A stretch of 8,728 nt of DNA from Bacteroidales bacterium (lineage in GTDB: Bacteria; Bacteroidota; Bacteroidia; Bacteroidales; UBA932). Position 1 is the first letter of the stretch. Each line of letters opens with the position of its first letter. The position numbers and the translations under genes were made by a program. The notes under the pieces were generated by a model, which was given only the letters and a program-made list of their open reading frames with translations, made no database searches and was not told the origin of the DNA. Location of the stretch: assembly GCA_024689525.1 (NCBI GenBank), contig JAILDI010000074.1, positions 1-8,728 on the forward strand. Reading direction: 5' to 3'. Of this stretch, positions 1 through 5,490 are shown one piece after another.

Positions 1-422
1 GCTGCCAGGCTGCGGTCGAAGTCGCTCGCGGTAACCTCGATGGTGGGGTTCTGGGCGAAACGGCGTGCGGTGGACTTCATAATGGCGAAGGCCTCCGGAA
101 GGAGTTCCAGGAGGATGGCCTCGATGGCGTCGTCCTCGTCCTTCACAAGTTTATCGCTCTCCGAAGCGAGAGCCTCTTTCTCCGATACGGGAATATCTTT
201 TTCCAGTTCTTCCTTGATTTCGGCAATCCTCTTCTCGAAGGGGGCCTCCACATCCGCGATGCGCTTCTTCAGTGCCTCACTGTGCACACGGAGGTCGTCA
301 TTCGATAGGGCGTCAATAGCCGGATAAGCTGCCAGAACCTGATCCAGAATAGGACGGATGGTTCTCATATCACGGTCGCTCTTGGACCCGAACAGCTTTT
401 TGAGTATATCTGATAATGCCAT
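1..422 (-). CDS. secA: Preprotein translocase ATPase SecA, N-terminal fragment (runs off window)
   Basis: SecA is the cytoplasmic ATPase that drives unfolded preproteins through SecYEG. Only the first 140 codons are in the window; the gene continues beyond base 1. The start is the ATG at 422-420 (MALSDILKKLFGSKSDRD). What is visible fits Bacteroidota SecA: the opening LKKLFGSKSDRD, the ALSNDDLR segment (residues 38-45), a charged acidic stretch at about 55-100 that makes the N-terminus longer than in E. coli, then LLPEAFAIMKSTARRFAQ (107-124) and VTASDFDR (130-137). The Walker A motif and later domains lie outside the window. It sits 73 nt downstream of a glycosyltransferase gene on the same strand but has its own good promoter, so it probably forms a separate transcription unit. 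The recognition rests on family memory of the N-terminal pattern and is strong, although no catalytic motif can be checked. Confidence 0.9.
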   Translation of the reverse strand, partial: MALSDILKKLFGSKSDRDMRTIRPILDQVLAAYPAIDALSNDDLRVHSEALKKRIADVEAPFEKRIAEIKEELEKDIPVSEKEALASESDKLVKDEDDAIEAILLELLPEAFAIMKSTARRFAQNPTIEVTASDFDRSLA

Positions 423-439
423 AATTCGCTACAAAATAA

Positions 440-469
440 ATCCTGCAAATATACTCATATTTGCGGGAT
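440..469 (-). terminator. 30-bp inverted repeat between the GT2 gene and secA: likely terminator overlapping the secA promoter
   Basis: Positions 440-452 and 457-469 form 13-bp arms with one mismatch around a 4-nt loop. The inner 8 bp (GCAAATAT/ATATTTGC) are perfect. Read on the minus strand the hairpin is followed by a T-rich run (TTTATTTTGT), so it could end the glycosyltransferase transcript whose stop codon is 27 nt upstream. The same DNA contains the secA -7 element, so it could alternatively be an operator for a dimeric regulator. The stem is AT-rich apart from its base, which makes a terminator role plausible but not certain. Confidence 0.5.
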
Positions 470-476
470 AAACAAA
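446..476 (-). promoter_or_regulatory. Bacteroidota-type promoter for secA
   Basis: On the minus strand TATATTTG (453-446) matches the Bacteroidota -7 consensus TAnnTTTG exactly. A TTTG (476-473) lies 19 nt upstream, matching the -33 element and its usual spacing. The secA ATG follows 23 nt after the -7 box, giving a short leader. This is the only place in the window where both elements fit. Confidence 0.65.
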
Positions 477-495
477 ATATTGAAAAAGGGTGTTT

Positions 496-1359
496 CTACC
501 TTGGAATGAAGGCGTGCTTTTCCTCGGACTCCTTGCGGATACGCATCACTTCCGGAAGCATCTTCATCAGGGCCACGAATCCTTTCCACGGCTTCAGGGA
601 ACGATATCGGATGCTCTTGACGATGGTGAACACGAACACGTAAAGGACGCAGAGGGCTATATTCAGGTTAATGTCGCAAAGGCGCCTAAGAGAGCCCATA
701 TAATAGTCCCTGTAGATGCGTTTCTCCAGGGGATCTTCCCTATCGGCCCTGTCATGAACCGCCGAGACGGCCGGCACGATGGCAACGTTCATACGCATAT
801 GCCTGGCCCTGTCGCAATAGTTCTCGTCCTCCCCGTAAAGCGGGAAGATGGGGGCGAACCCACCCACGGTTTCAATAGTGCGGCGGGGCAGCAGCCAGTG
901 CGCGGCCATTACATAAGGCACAATCGACACTTCACTGTCGCTGGACGTCACCCTGCGGACGACATTCTTATCGAAGCGGGTGTCGAACTCCTGCAAGTCC
1001 GCCTTCATCTGCATGGGGCTGAAGATGGCAACGCCGGGATGGCGTATTGCCACGCCCGTCATAACCGTGAAAGCATCCTCCGGAATCCACGCATCCTGAT
1101 TGAGGAGATACACATAGGGATAGCCGTGCTCCAGAGCGTATTCCATACCCTGGTTGTTAGCCTTTGCAAATCCGATGTTCTCCTCGTTCACCACAAGATG
1201 CGCCGTGGGGAAATTATCCTTCACATACTCCGCCGACCCGTCCTCCGATGCATTGTCCACAACGTACAGGTCCCCTCCCGCCTTGAGCACACTGCCAAGG
1301 CAACGGTCCAGGTACCGCCTGCCGTTGTAAATCACCACTATTGCGAGAACTTTATGCAT
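496..1359 (-). CDS. GT2-family glycosyltransferase (rhamnosyltransferase-like), lone gene upstream of secA
   Basis: This 287-residue protein should transfer a sugar from a nucleotide donor onto a glycan acceptor at the cytoplasmic face of the inner membrane. The GT-A fold shows an opening beta strand VLAIVVIYNGRRYL (4-17), VVDNASEDGS (33-42, nucleotide binding), NIGFAKANNQG (61-71), a DxD-like NQDA (87-90, metal and donor site) and GEDENYCDRA (176-185, where the catalytic base is expected). A hydrophobic stretch at about 232-250 followed by basic residues may anchor it to the membrane. The ATG at 1359-1357 (MHKVLAIVV) is preferred. A TTG three codons upstream would overlap the -7-like element, and family members begin close to the first strand. 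The gene is separated from the operon above it by a 395-nt repeat-rich gap and by a probable terminator, so it is likely regulated on its own. Acceptor and donor sugar cannot be read from the sequence. NQDA-type GT2 enzymes are often annotated as rhamnosyltransferases, which is suggestive only. Confidence 0.88.
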   Translation of the reverse strand: MHKVLAIVVIYNGRRYLDRCLGSVLKAGGDLYVVDNASEDGSAEYVKDNFPTAHLVVNEENIGFAKANNQGMEYALEHGYPYVYLLNQDAWIPEDAFTVMTGVAIRHPGVAIFSPMQMKADLQEFDTRFDKNVVRRVTSSDSEVSIVPYVMAAHWLLPRRTIETVGGFAPIFPLYGEDENYCDRARHMRMNVAIVPAVSAVHDRADREDPLEKRIYRDYYMGSLRRLCDINLNIALCVLYVFVFTIVKSIRYRSLKPWKGFVALMKMLPEVMRIRKESEEKHAFIPR

Positions 1360-1365
1360 TTTCCG

Positions 1366-1373
1366 CAAATATA
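1366..1373 (-). promoter_or_regulatory. -7-like element just before the lone GT2 gene
   Basis: TATATTTG on the minus strand (1373-1366) matches TAnnTTTG exactly, but only six bases separate it from the ATG at 1359. A start site at the usual distance would give a leaderless or nearly leaderless mRNA. No TTTG is found 19-21 nt upstream, so the match could be chance in an AT-rich stretch. Confidence 0.35.
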
Positions 1374-1402
1374 ATAAAAAAACTCGTTAGTGCCGTTGGT
1401 AC

Positions 1403-1492
1403 TGTCGTTTGACCCCCTAAAAAACACCGGTCAAACGTCAAATCCGGTCTTTTTTGCCGTTTGCCCCCCTCAAATCACGGGGTCAAACGACA
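1403..1492. repeat. Symmetric four-copy inverted-repeat cluster 1 (GTTTGACCCC motif)
   Basis: Four copies of a motif close to CGTTTGACCCC alternate in orientation. Copy 1 (+) lies at 1406-1417, copy 2 (-) at 1427-1437, copy 3 (+, reading CGTTTGCCCCC) at 1458-1468, and copy 4 (-) at 1479-1489. The outer copies form a perfect 14-bp inverted repeat, TGTCGTTTGACCCC at 1403-1416 and its complement at 1479-1492. Both the outer and the inner pair are centred on 1447.5. Centre-to-centre distances are 23, 29 and 23. Neighbouring copies can also pair (1 with 2, 3 with 4), so two mutually exclusive folds are possible. I do not recognise the family. Confidence 0.8.
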
Positions 1493-1498
1493 CTTAAC

Positions 1499-1637
1499 TT
1501 GCCGGATATCCAGCAAATCGTCATTCTACGGAGTTCTGTTTGGATATCTGGATACTATTTTTGCCATTTTGGGCGATTTCCTTGCCAGATATCCACAGAA
1601 TCGGCCCTCTACGCATCTCCAGCTGGATATCCGGCAA
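1499..1637. repeat. Symmetric four-copy inverted-repeat cluster 2 (GGATATCC motif)
   Basis: Four copies of a motif built on a GATATC core occur at 1499-1514, 1541-1551, 1585-1595 and 1622-1637. The outer pair is a perfect 16-bp inverted repeat (TTGCCGGATATCCAGC and its complement). The inner pair is a perfect 11-bp inverted repeat (TGGATATCTGG and CCAGATATCCA). Both pairs are centred exactly on 1568, with core spacings of 38, 45 and 38. The DNA between copies is not itself complementary, so the symmetry belongs to the motifs and not to one eroded palindrome. A further half-copy, ATATCCAG, lies at 1755-1762 beside the stop of the next gene. Confidence 0.82.
1556..1563 (+). promoter_or_regulatory. 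-7-like element inside repeat cluster 2, pointing away from the GT2 gene
   Basis: TATTTTTG on the plus strand matches TAnnTTTG exactly and lies near the middle of the segment bounded by the 16-bp inverted repeats. The -33 position is weak: a TTTG at 1539 is only 13 nt upstream. No plus-strand gene follows it. It matters only if the segment can invert, in which case it would face the glycosyltransferase gene at 1359. Confidence 0.22.
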
Positions 1638-1701
1638 ACTCCCGTTTAACGTGAGCTCGGCCGTAAAATGCATTTGGCTGATTATCAGACGATTACGGAA
1701 A

Positions 1702-1728
1702 TTAAATGCGGCATTTTGCCGCATTTAA
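1702..1728 (-). terminator. Rho-independent terminator of the glnS-polysaccharide operon
   Basis: A perfect 12-bp stem with a 3-nt loop (TTAAATGCGGCA at 1702-1713 and its complement at 1717-1728) lies 36 nt after the last stop codon of the operon. The stem has a GC-rich core and AT-rich flanks. On the minus strand it runs into TTAATTT, a modest U-tract; on the plus strand it runs into AAAATATAT. It is well placed to end the long operon upstream of the repeat region. Confidence 0.6.
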
Positions 1729-1763
1729 AATATATAAGTCGCTGATTTTCAACAATATCCAGT

Positions 1764-2747
1764 TTACGCTTTCGAGAAACGCGTGAAAACTTCCTTGGGG
1801 GTGAGGGAGGTGAAGACGGAGCGGCGGATGTTGCGGGCCGTGGCGGACATTATGGCGGCGTGGGAGGTGGGGGTCGATTTGTCGGCGAAGAGGTATTTGA
1901 GGCCGCGGGCCGCTTCCACCAGCCAGACGAAAAGCGCGAGGAAGAAGCGTTTGGGAGCGGAGCCGCCACTGTAGAAATGCAGGGCGCCCTGGACTCGGGC
2001 CGGCTTGATGGCGGGTTCGCCAAGGGAGGGCCTAGGAGAGGCAACAGTGCCCGGCTTTGCGCGGGAACCGCCATAAACAGTGCCGCCGGCAATGTGGGTT
2101 ATGTCGATGGAGGCGTCGGCCCAGACTTCATAGCCGAGGGCGTTGAACATGTGGCCGACGGCAATGTCTTCAGGGGTGAAGAAATAGTAAGGGTCGAACC
2201 AGCCGGCTTCGCGGAAGGCCGATGTGCGGGCCAGGAAACAGGCGCCGTTGAGTGTCCAGGTGCGGAAAAGGCCTTCTTTCATCGACCAGGGACTGGGCTT
2301 GGTTTCGTCCACGAGATGCAGATAATGCTTCATCCAGCGCCAGGCAGTCCAGGGGGCGCGGCCGCAGGTTTGGACACGGCCGTCGGGGAACACAATGCGG
2401 GGGCTCACGGCAGCAACGCGGGGGCCGAGCTTTTCGATATCGTCTAACAGACGGTCGATTACGGGCAACGACATAAGAGTGTCGTCGTTCACGATGAAGC
2501 AGTACTCGCCAGTCGCTTTTTCGAGCGCGAGATTGTTATTCTCCGCGAATCCGCGAATCTCACGGGATTCAATGACCTTTACCCAGGGATAGCGGACTTT
2601 CAGATCCGCCAGATTCTCCGCGGAAAACATATAAGCCACAAGCAGCACTTCCATAGACACTGAATTGTGCTCCCTGATGCTGTCCAGGCACGGATAAAGG
2701 ATGTCCGGCCGGTTCATGCAAACTATAATCGTGCTTACTTTTGGCAT
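1764..2747 (-). CDS. GT2-family glycosyltransferase, last gene of the operon
   Basis: A 327-residue GT-A enzyme expected to add one sugar to the lipid-linked glycan handled by this operon. Visible motifs are VSTIIVCMNRPD (4-15), the RGFAENNNLAL helix (65-75), VNDDT (86-90, the DxD-type metal site), NGACFLARTSAF (167-178) and FFTPEDIAVGHM (189-200, carrying the ED of the catalytic region), followed by LGYEVWADASIDITHIAGG. After residue 228 comes a proline-rich, GC-rich stretch (about 228-252, including ASPRPSLGEPAIKP) that looks like extra sequence before ALHFYS resumes the family pattern. The C-terminal part (about 265-290) is hydrophobic and basic and may bind the membrane. The ATG at 2747 overlaps the end of the upstream gene by 13 nt, so the two are probably translationally coupled. 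Donor and acceptor are unknown. The VNDD and TPED pattern resembles WbbL-like enzymes, but the substrate is not implied. Confidence 0.87.
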   Translation of the reverse strand: MPKVSTIIVCMNRPDILYPCLDSIREHNSVSMEVLLVAYMFSAENLADLKVRYPWVKVIESREIRGFAENNNLALEKATGEYCFIVNDDTLMSLPVIDRLLDDIEKLGPRVAAVSPRIVFPDGRVQTCGRAPWTAWRWMKHYLHLVDETKPSPWSMKEGLFRTWTLNGACFLARTSAFREAGWFDPYYFFTPEDIAVGHMFNALGYEVWADASIDITHIAGGTVYGGSRAKPGTVASPRPSLGEPAIKPARVQGALHFYSGGSAPKRFFLALFVWLVEAARGLKYLFADKSTPTSHAAIMSATARNIRRSVFTSLTPKEVFTRFSKA

Positions 2748-3652
2748 AGTTTTACTTTTATGTTATGAGCCTGATGATGTATCCATTTCCACGCCCTGCG
2801 GAAAGGCAAGAACGCAAAGTAGCCCCTGAGTGCGTGCCTCAACGCGTGCGGGAAATCCTCTTTCTGCAAGTATTCCAGATACTTCTGCCTATATGGCGAT
2901 GGCGTAGCAGGCTCCGCGATTCCCGGCCTGTAGGCCAGCCTTTCCTCCAACTTGTGAGGCTCCAGCGCAGCCCCGCAACTCTGCAGCAGCTCTTCTCCTG
3001 CCGAAGTATTAGTCAAAACGAACGACAGATTACCGTCCAGGCCTATAAAATCCCCCAGCGTGATGTCCCCTACCCTTTCCGGCGTTGCAAACGGACAGCG
3101 GTAGCAAGCCTCACGAAGCGTGAGACCGGACAAATAGCCCCACAGATAAGGCGACCGGACAGCATCCTGAGCGTGCAGGCAGCGCTCCCCTTCCCATAAC
3201 GAAAAACGGAAGCGTGGGCCCTCACGGAAGCGAATATCAGTAACAGGACGTCTGGTCAAATACTTAACTTCCGCAGCCAGATGCTCGGGATCCGTAGCGC
3301 CATGGCAGAGCAGGTCCACACAGATCAAATTGGGGTAACAGCGAAGGGATCTGAGCCCCGCGATCAGGCAAGGTGTGCCAACAAATAGCACAGTTTTGCC
3401 TGCTTTAAGAAACTCCTCCAGAGCCTGCCTGGCTTCTCGTGAAAACTCCGAATGTACATACCTGGAACCGCGGAAAGGCTCCACATCGCTTTCCGTCCAC
3501 GCCACCTGAGCCCTCATATCATCCCCCCAGCGGGTGCCGAAATAAACGCCTCCCCTGGAGAGAACCGCCTGCGCAAGCATTGTCGCAACCCCGCCGGAGG
3601 CCGAACCGCGGCGGTTTTCCACCGATGGATTCCAGGCAGCGTAACAACTCAT
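2735..3652 (-). CDS. FrhB/FdhB-type protein (coenzyme F420 hydrogenase beta-subunit C-terminal domain) lacking the ferredoxin domain
   Basis: 305 residues. The family signature is clear: YAAWNPSVENRRGSASGGVATML (4-26), LRG-like FRGSRYVHSE (60-69), VLFVGTPCLIAGLRS (88-102), VDLLCHGATDP (112-122), CYRCPFA (183-189) and GDITLGDFIG (195-204). Cys95, Cys116, Cys183 and Cys186 are candidates for cluster binding. Full-length relatives start with an N-terminal domain holding two CxxCxxC...CP ferredoxin motifs; here the protein begins almost exactly where that domain would end. In F420 enzymes the domain binds flavin and cofactor, but Bacteroidales are not F420 users, and relatives in polysaccharide clusters have no firmly known reaction. 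The ATG at 3652 is chosen because it forms an ATGA overlap with the stop of the preceding pyruvyltransferase fusion. A longer reading up to 3724 would overlap that gene by 76 nt and adds no family sequence. The link to pyruvyltransferase suggests a shared step in sugar modification (inference). Confidence 0.82.
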   Translation of the reverse strand: MSCYAAWNPSVENRRGSASGGVATMLAQAVLSRGGVYFGTRWGDDMRAQVAWTESDVEPFRGSRYVHSEFSREARQALEEFLKAGKTVLFVGTPCLIAGLRSLRCYPNLICVDLLCHGATDPEHLAAEVKYLTRRPVTDIRFREGPRFRFSLWEGERCLHAQDAVRSPYLWGYLSGLTLREACYRCPFATPERVGDITLGDFIGLDGNLSFVLTNTSAGEELLQSCGAALEPHKLEERLAYRPGIAEPATPSPYRQKYLEYLQKEDFPHALRHALRGYFAFLPFRRAWKWIHHQAHNIKVKLCQK

Positions 3653-5490
3653 TGCAGCGTTTCTTTTAATATGGTATATGCCTCGGAGCGCATTGTGTCG
3701 ATACGTTCCTGTACGGAGGGCCAATCCGCCACGGGCGGGATGAAGCCACTGAAGAATCTGTCGTCCAATCCCAGCTGGGCGGCCAGTTCGTATAAGCGAC
3801 CATTCTGGGATGCAGGATCATCGTCGCGGAAACGCCTTAAAAGCAGCATTTCCCTGGAAAGCAGTGCGCTCAGGGCCAGCCCGTGGAATGAATCCGTAAC
3901 CACCAGCGCGGCTCCGTCGATGAGCCCCAGGAACTCCTGCAGGCCAACATTTCCACGCACCTCGCCAACCTGCGGACGGGGATTCTCCCCTGCCGGAATC
4001 GACAGGATGCGGTTAAGCCCGGCGGCGCGGGCAATGGCGTTCACCATACTCTCCTGGCCCTGGCGAAGTACATAGGCAAGCAGGTAGGGCTCGCCTGCAT
4101 CGGCCTTTACGGCTATGCGGCGCCAGTCATCGGCAGTTAAAAGGAACACCGGATCCGACACCTGGCGGATATCGGCCCTGCCGGTGAGTTCGGAGACGGC
4201 TTCCACTCCGGCACGCTCGCGCATTGCGATGGGGCCGAATTCAGAAAGCGCGGCCTTCATTGCGGGAGCCAGATTCGCGGGAATCCTGCCTACGCCCATG
4301 CTGGTGGCGAATGCAGCCTTGCGAACGCCGTGCACGAATCCCAGGAGTTCGAAGGGGCGGAAATGGTCTATGGGGTTCCAGAGTTGGTCGCCACCGCAAA
4401 GGAACAGGTCCGTACGGGCTTTGAGGCGGCGCAAATCCCCGGGGGTTACGATGCGCTTCGATGGTATGTTGGCGCGACAGAACGCCTTGATACTGCGCGT
4501 CTTTTGCGGCCAGGGGTCCGGCGCGTATTTCCAGAAACGGCGTATGCCGAACTTCCTGTTGAAGTTTTCCCGCACGGCGCCAAAGGACACGGGTTCTTCG
4601 AAGCGGTGCAGGAGCACAGGCTCCGCGCCCGCCTGCTTAAGCCCGAATACTGTAGCGTAAGCCTGCAAATCTGTGCCATAATTTGGCGTAGTAAACCAAG
4701 TGACGACGCTCACGCGCTTACCGTGATACCGCTTTCCGTCGCGTATACCGCGGATAATCGCTCCCAGTTTCTTGAAAGCGTCCTTCTCTCCCAGCAGGAT
4801 GCGGATGGGACGGCTGAAATACCAGCGTTTAACGAACATCCGCCTCAACTGCCCAGATACGCCCTTATACCTGCGTATAACGATGATATGGTTCCGGAAT
4901 ATGCCGTACAGACGCTCCGGAGAATAGTCGTACACGTGAATCAGGCCCTTCTTGCGACGCCCTCCGAACTGCTGCTGCAGCCATCCTCCCCCAACCCGCC
5001 AGGCGGGAATTCCCAGCTCCTTAGCGTGCAGGACGAAGTCCACGTCCACGGCATCGACCAGAAAATCCTCCCTCCATCCGCCGATGCGCTTGATCAGCCT
5101 CAGCGGCACGAGCATACCGGAGGTAATGAGAAGGTCCGATGCCACAAAATCGGCCGCCGGCTCTTTATTCACCCAAGGGCCCCAGAGGCCATCGGGGGCC
5201 TGCCCGGCCTTATGCAGGAAGGCGGGGAAGTCCTGCCACACCGAATCCTGGTCCATCGTCAGGAGGGCGTCATAGCCCTCCTCATCGGCCTTTTTCCAGG
5301 CATAATTCAGGGCCTTGCCGATGCCGCAGTTGCTGCCGTCACCGGCGAATTCCACATCGTCCCGTTCAAAATCGAAGTTGGAATTCTTCCAGATTACGAC
5401 TTTGTCGACATGCTCCTGAAAGGACGCAAGGCAACGCTCCAGAGCCTCCAGGTCCGGATAATAGGCCACTATTACCGCCAGAATCTTCAT
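3649..5490 (-). CDS. Bifunctional GT2 glycosyltransferase - polysaccharide pyruvyl transferase fusion
   Basis: A 613-residue protein joining two enzymes that are usually separate. Residues 1 to about 255 are a GT2 glycosyltransferase of the rhamnosyltransferase-like type: ILAVIVAYYPD (3-13), NCGIGKALNYAW (54-65), LTMDQDS (77-83, metal site), ITSGMLVPLRLI (122-133) and FLVDAVDVDFVLHAKELG (143-160). Residues about 258 to 613 are a polysaccharide pyruvyl transferase (WcaK/CsaB family): VSVVTWFTTPNYGTDLQAYA (260-279), LCGGDQLWNP (364-373), AMRERAG (422-428) and the hallmark VVTDSFHGLALSALL (530-544). Such enzymes move pyruvate from phosphoenolpyruvate onto a sugar as a ketal. The reading frame is open across the junction (DGKRYHGKRVS) with no sign of a frameshift. 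The ATG at 5490 overlaps the flippase stop as ATGA, and the stop overlaps the FrhB start the same way. A single chain could add a sugar and then pyruvylate it, or a neighbour, in the cytoplasm; that order is inference. Confidence 0.87.
   Translation of the reverse strand: MKILAVIVAYYPDLEALERCLASFQEHVDKVVIWKNSNFDFERDDVEFAGDGSNCGIGKALNYAWKKADEEGYDALLTMDQDSVWQDFPAFLHKAGQAPDGLWGPWVNKEPAADFVASDLLITSGMLVPLRLIKRIGGWREDFLVDAVDVDFVLHAKELGIPAWRVGGGWLQQQFGGRRKKGLIHVYDYSPERLYGIFRNHIIVIRRYKGVSGQLRRMFVKRWYFSRPIRILLGEKDAFKKLGAIIRGIRDGKRYHGKRVSVVTWFTTPNYGTDLQAYATVFGLKQAGAEPVLLHRFEEPVSFGAVRENFNRKFGIRRFWKYAPDPWPQKTRSIKAFCRANIPSKRIVTPGDLRRLKARTDLFLCGGDQLWNPIDHFRPFELLGFVHGVRKAAFATSMGVGRIPANLAPAMKAALSEFGPIAMRERAGVEAVSELTGRADIRQVSDPVFLLTADDWRRIAVKADAGEPYLLAYVLRQGQESMVNAIARAAGLNRILSIPAGENPRPQVGEVRGNVGLQEFLGLIDGAALVVTDSFHGLALSALLSREMLLLRRFRDDDPASQNGRLYELAAQLGLDDRFFSGFIPPVADWPSVQERIDTMRSEAYTILKETLQ

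Noticed and set aside
457..1372. Inverted 10-mers (ATATTTGCGG and complement) flanking the lone glycosyltransferase gene, as if the gene itself could invert
   Set aside because: The shared sequence is short and part of AT-rich promoter-like DNA (ATATTTG is expected near starts in this phylum), so chance is a better explanation.
1403..1637. CRISPR array
   Set aside because: The copies alternate in orientation, are only 11-16 bp long, fall into two different motifs and are unevenly spaced. No cas genes are nearby.
1454..1724. Small open frames of 60-67 codons on both strands in the repeat region
   Set aside because: They span the inverted repeats, have no promoter or ribosome site at a sensible distance, and read out the repeat motifs as peptide. 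They are not supported as genes.
1499..1762. Origin-like iterons: repeated ATATCCA, including a near DnaA box (ATATCCACA) at 1589-1597
   Set aside because: Only one copy resembles a DnaA box and it has a mismatch. No dnaA, dnaN or AT-rich unwinding element with further boxes is present. The motif is better described as a symmetric GATATC palindrome set.
3653..3724. Longer N-terminus for the FrhB-type protein starting at 3724
   Set aside because: It would overlap the pyruvyltransferase end by 76 nt, contains no cysteine motif of the missing ferredoxin domain, and the ATGA overlap at 3652 is a far better start.
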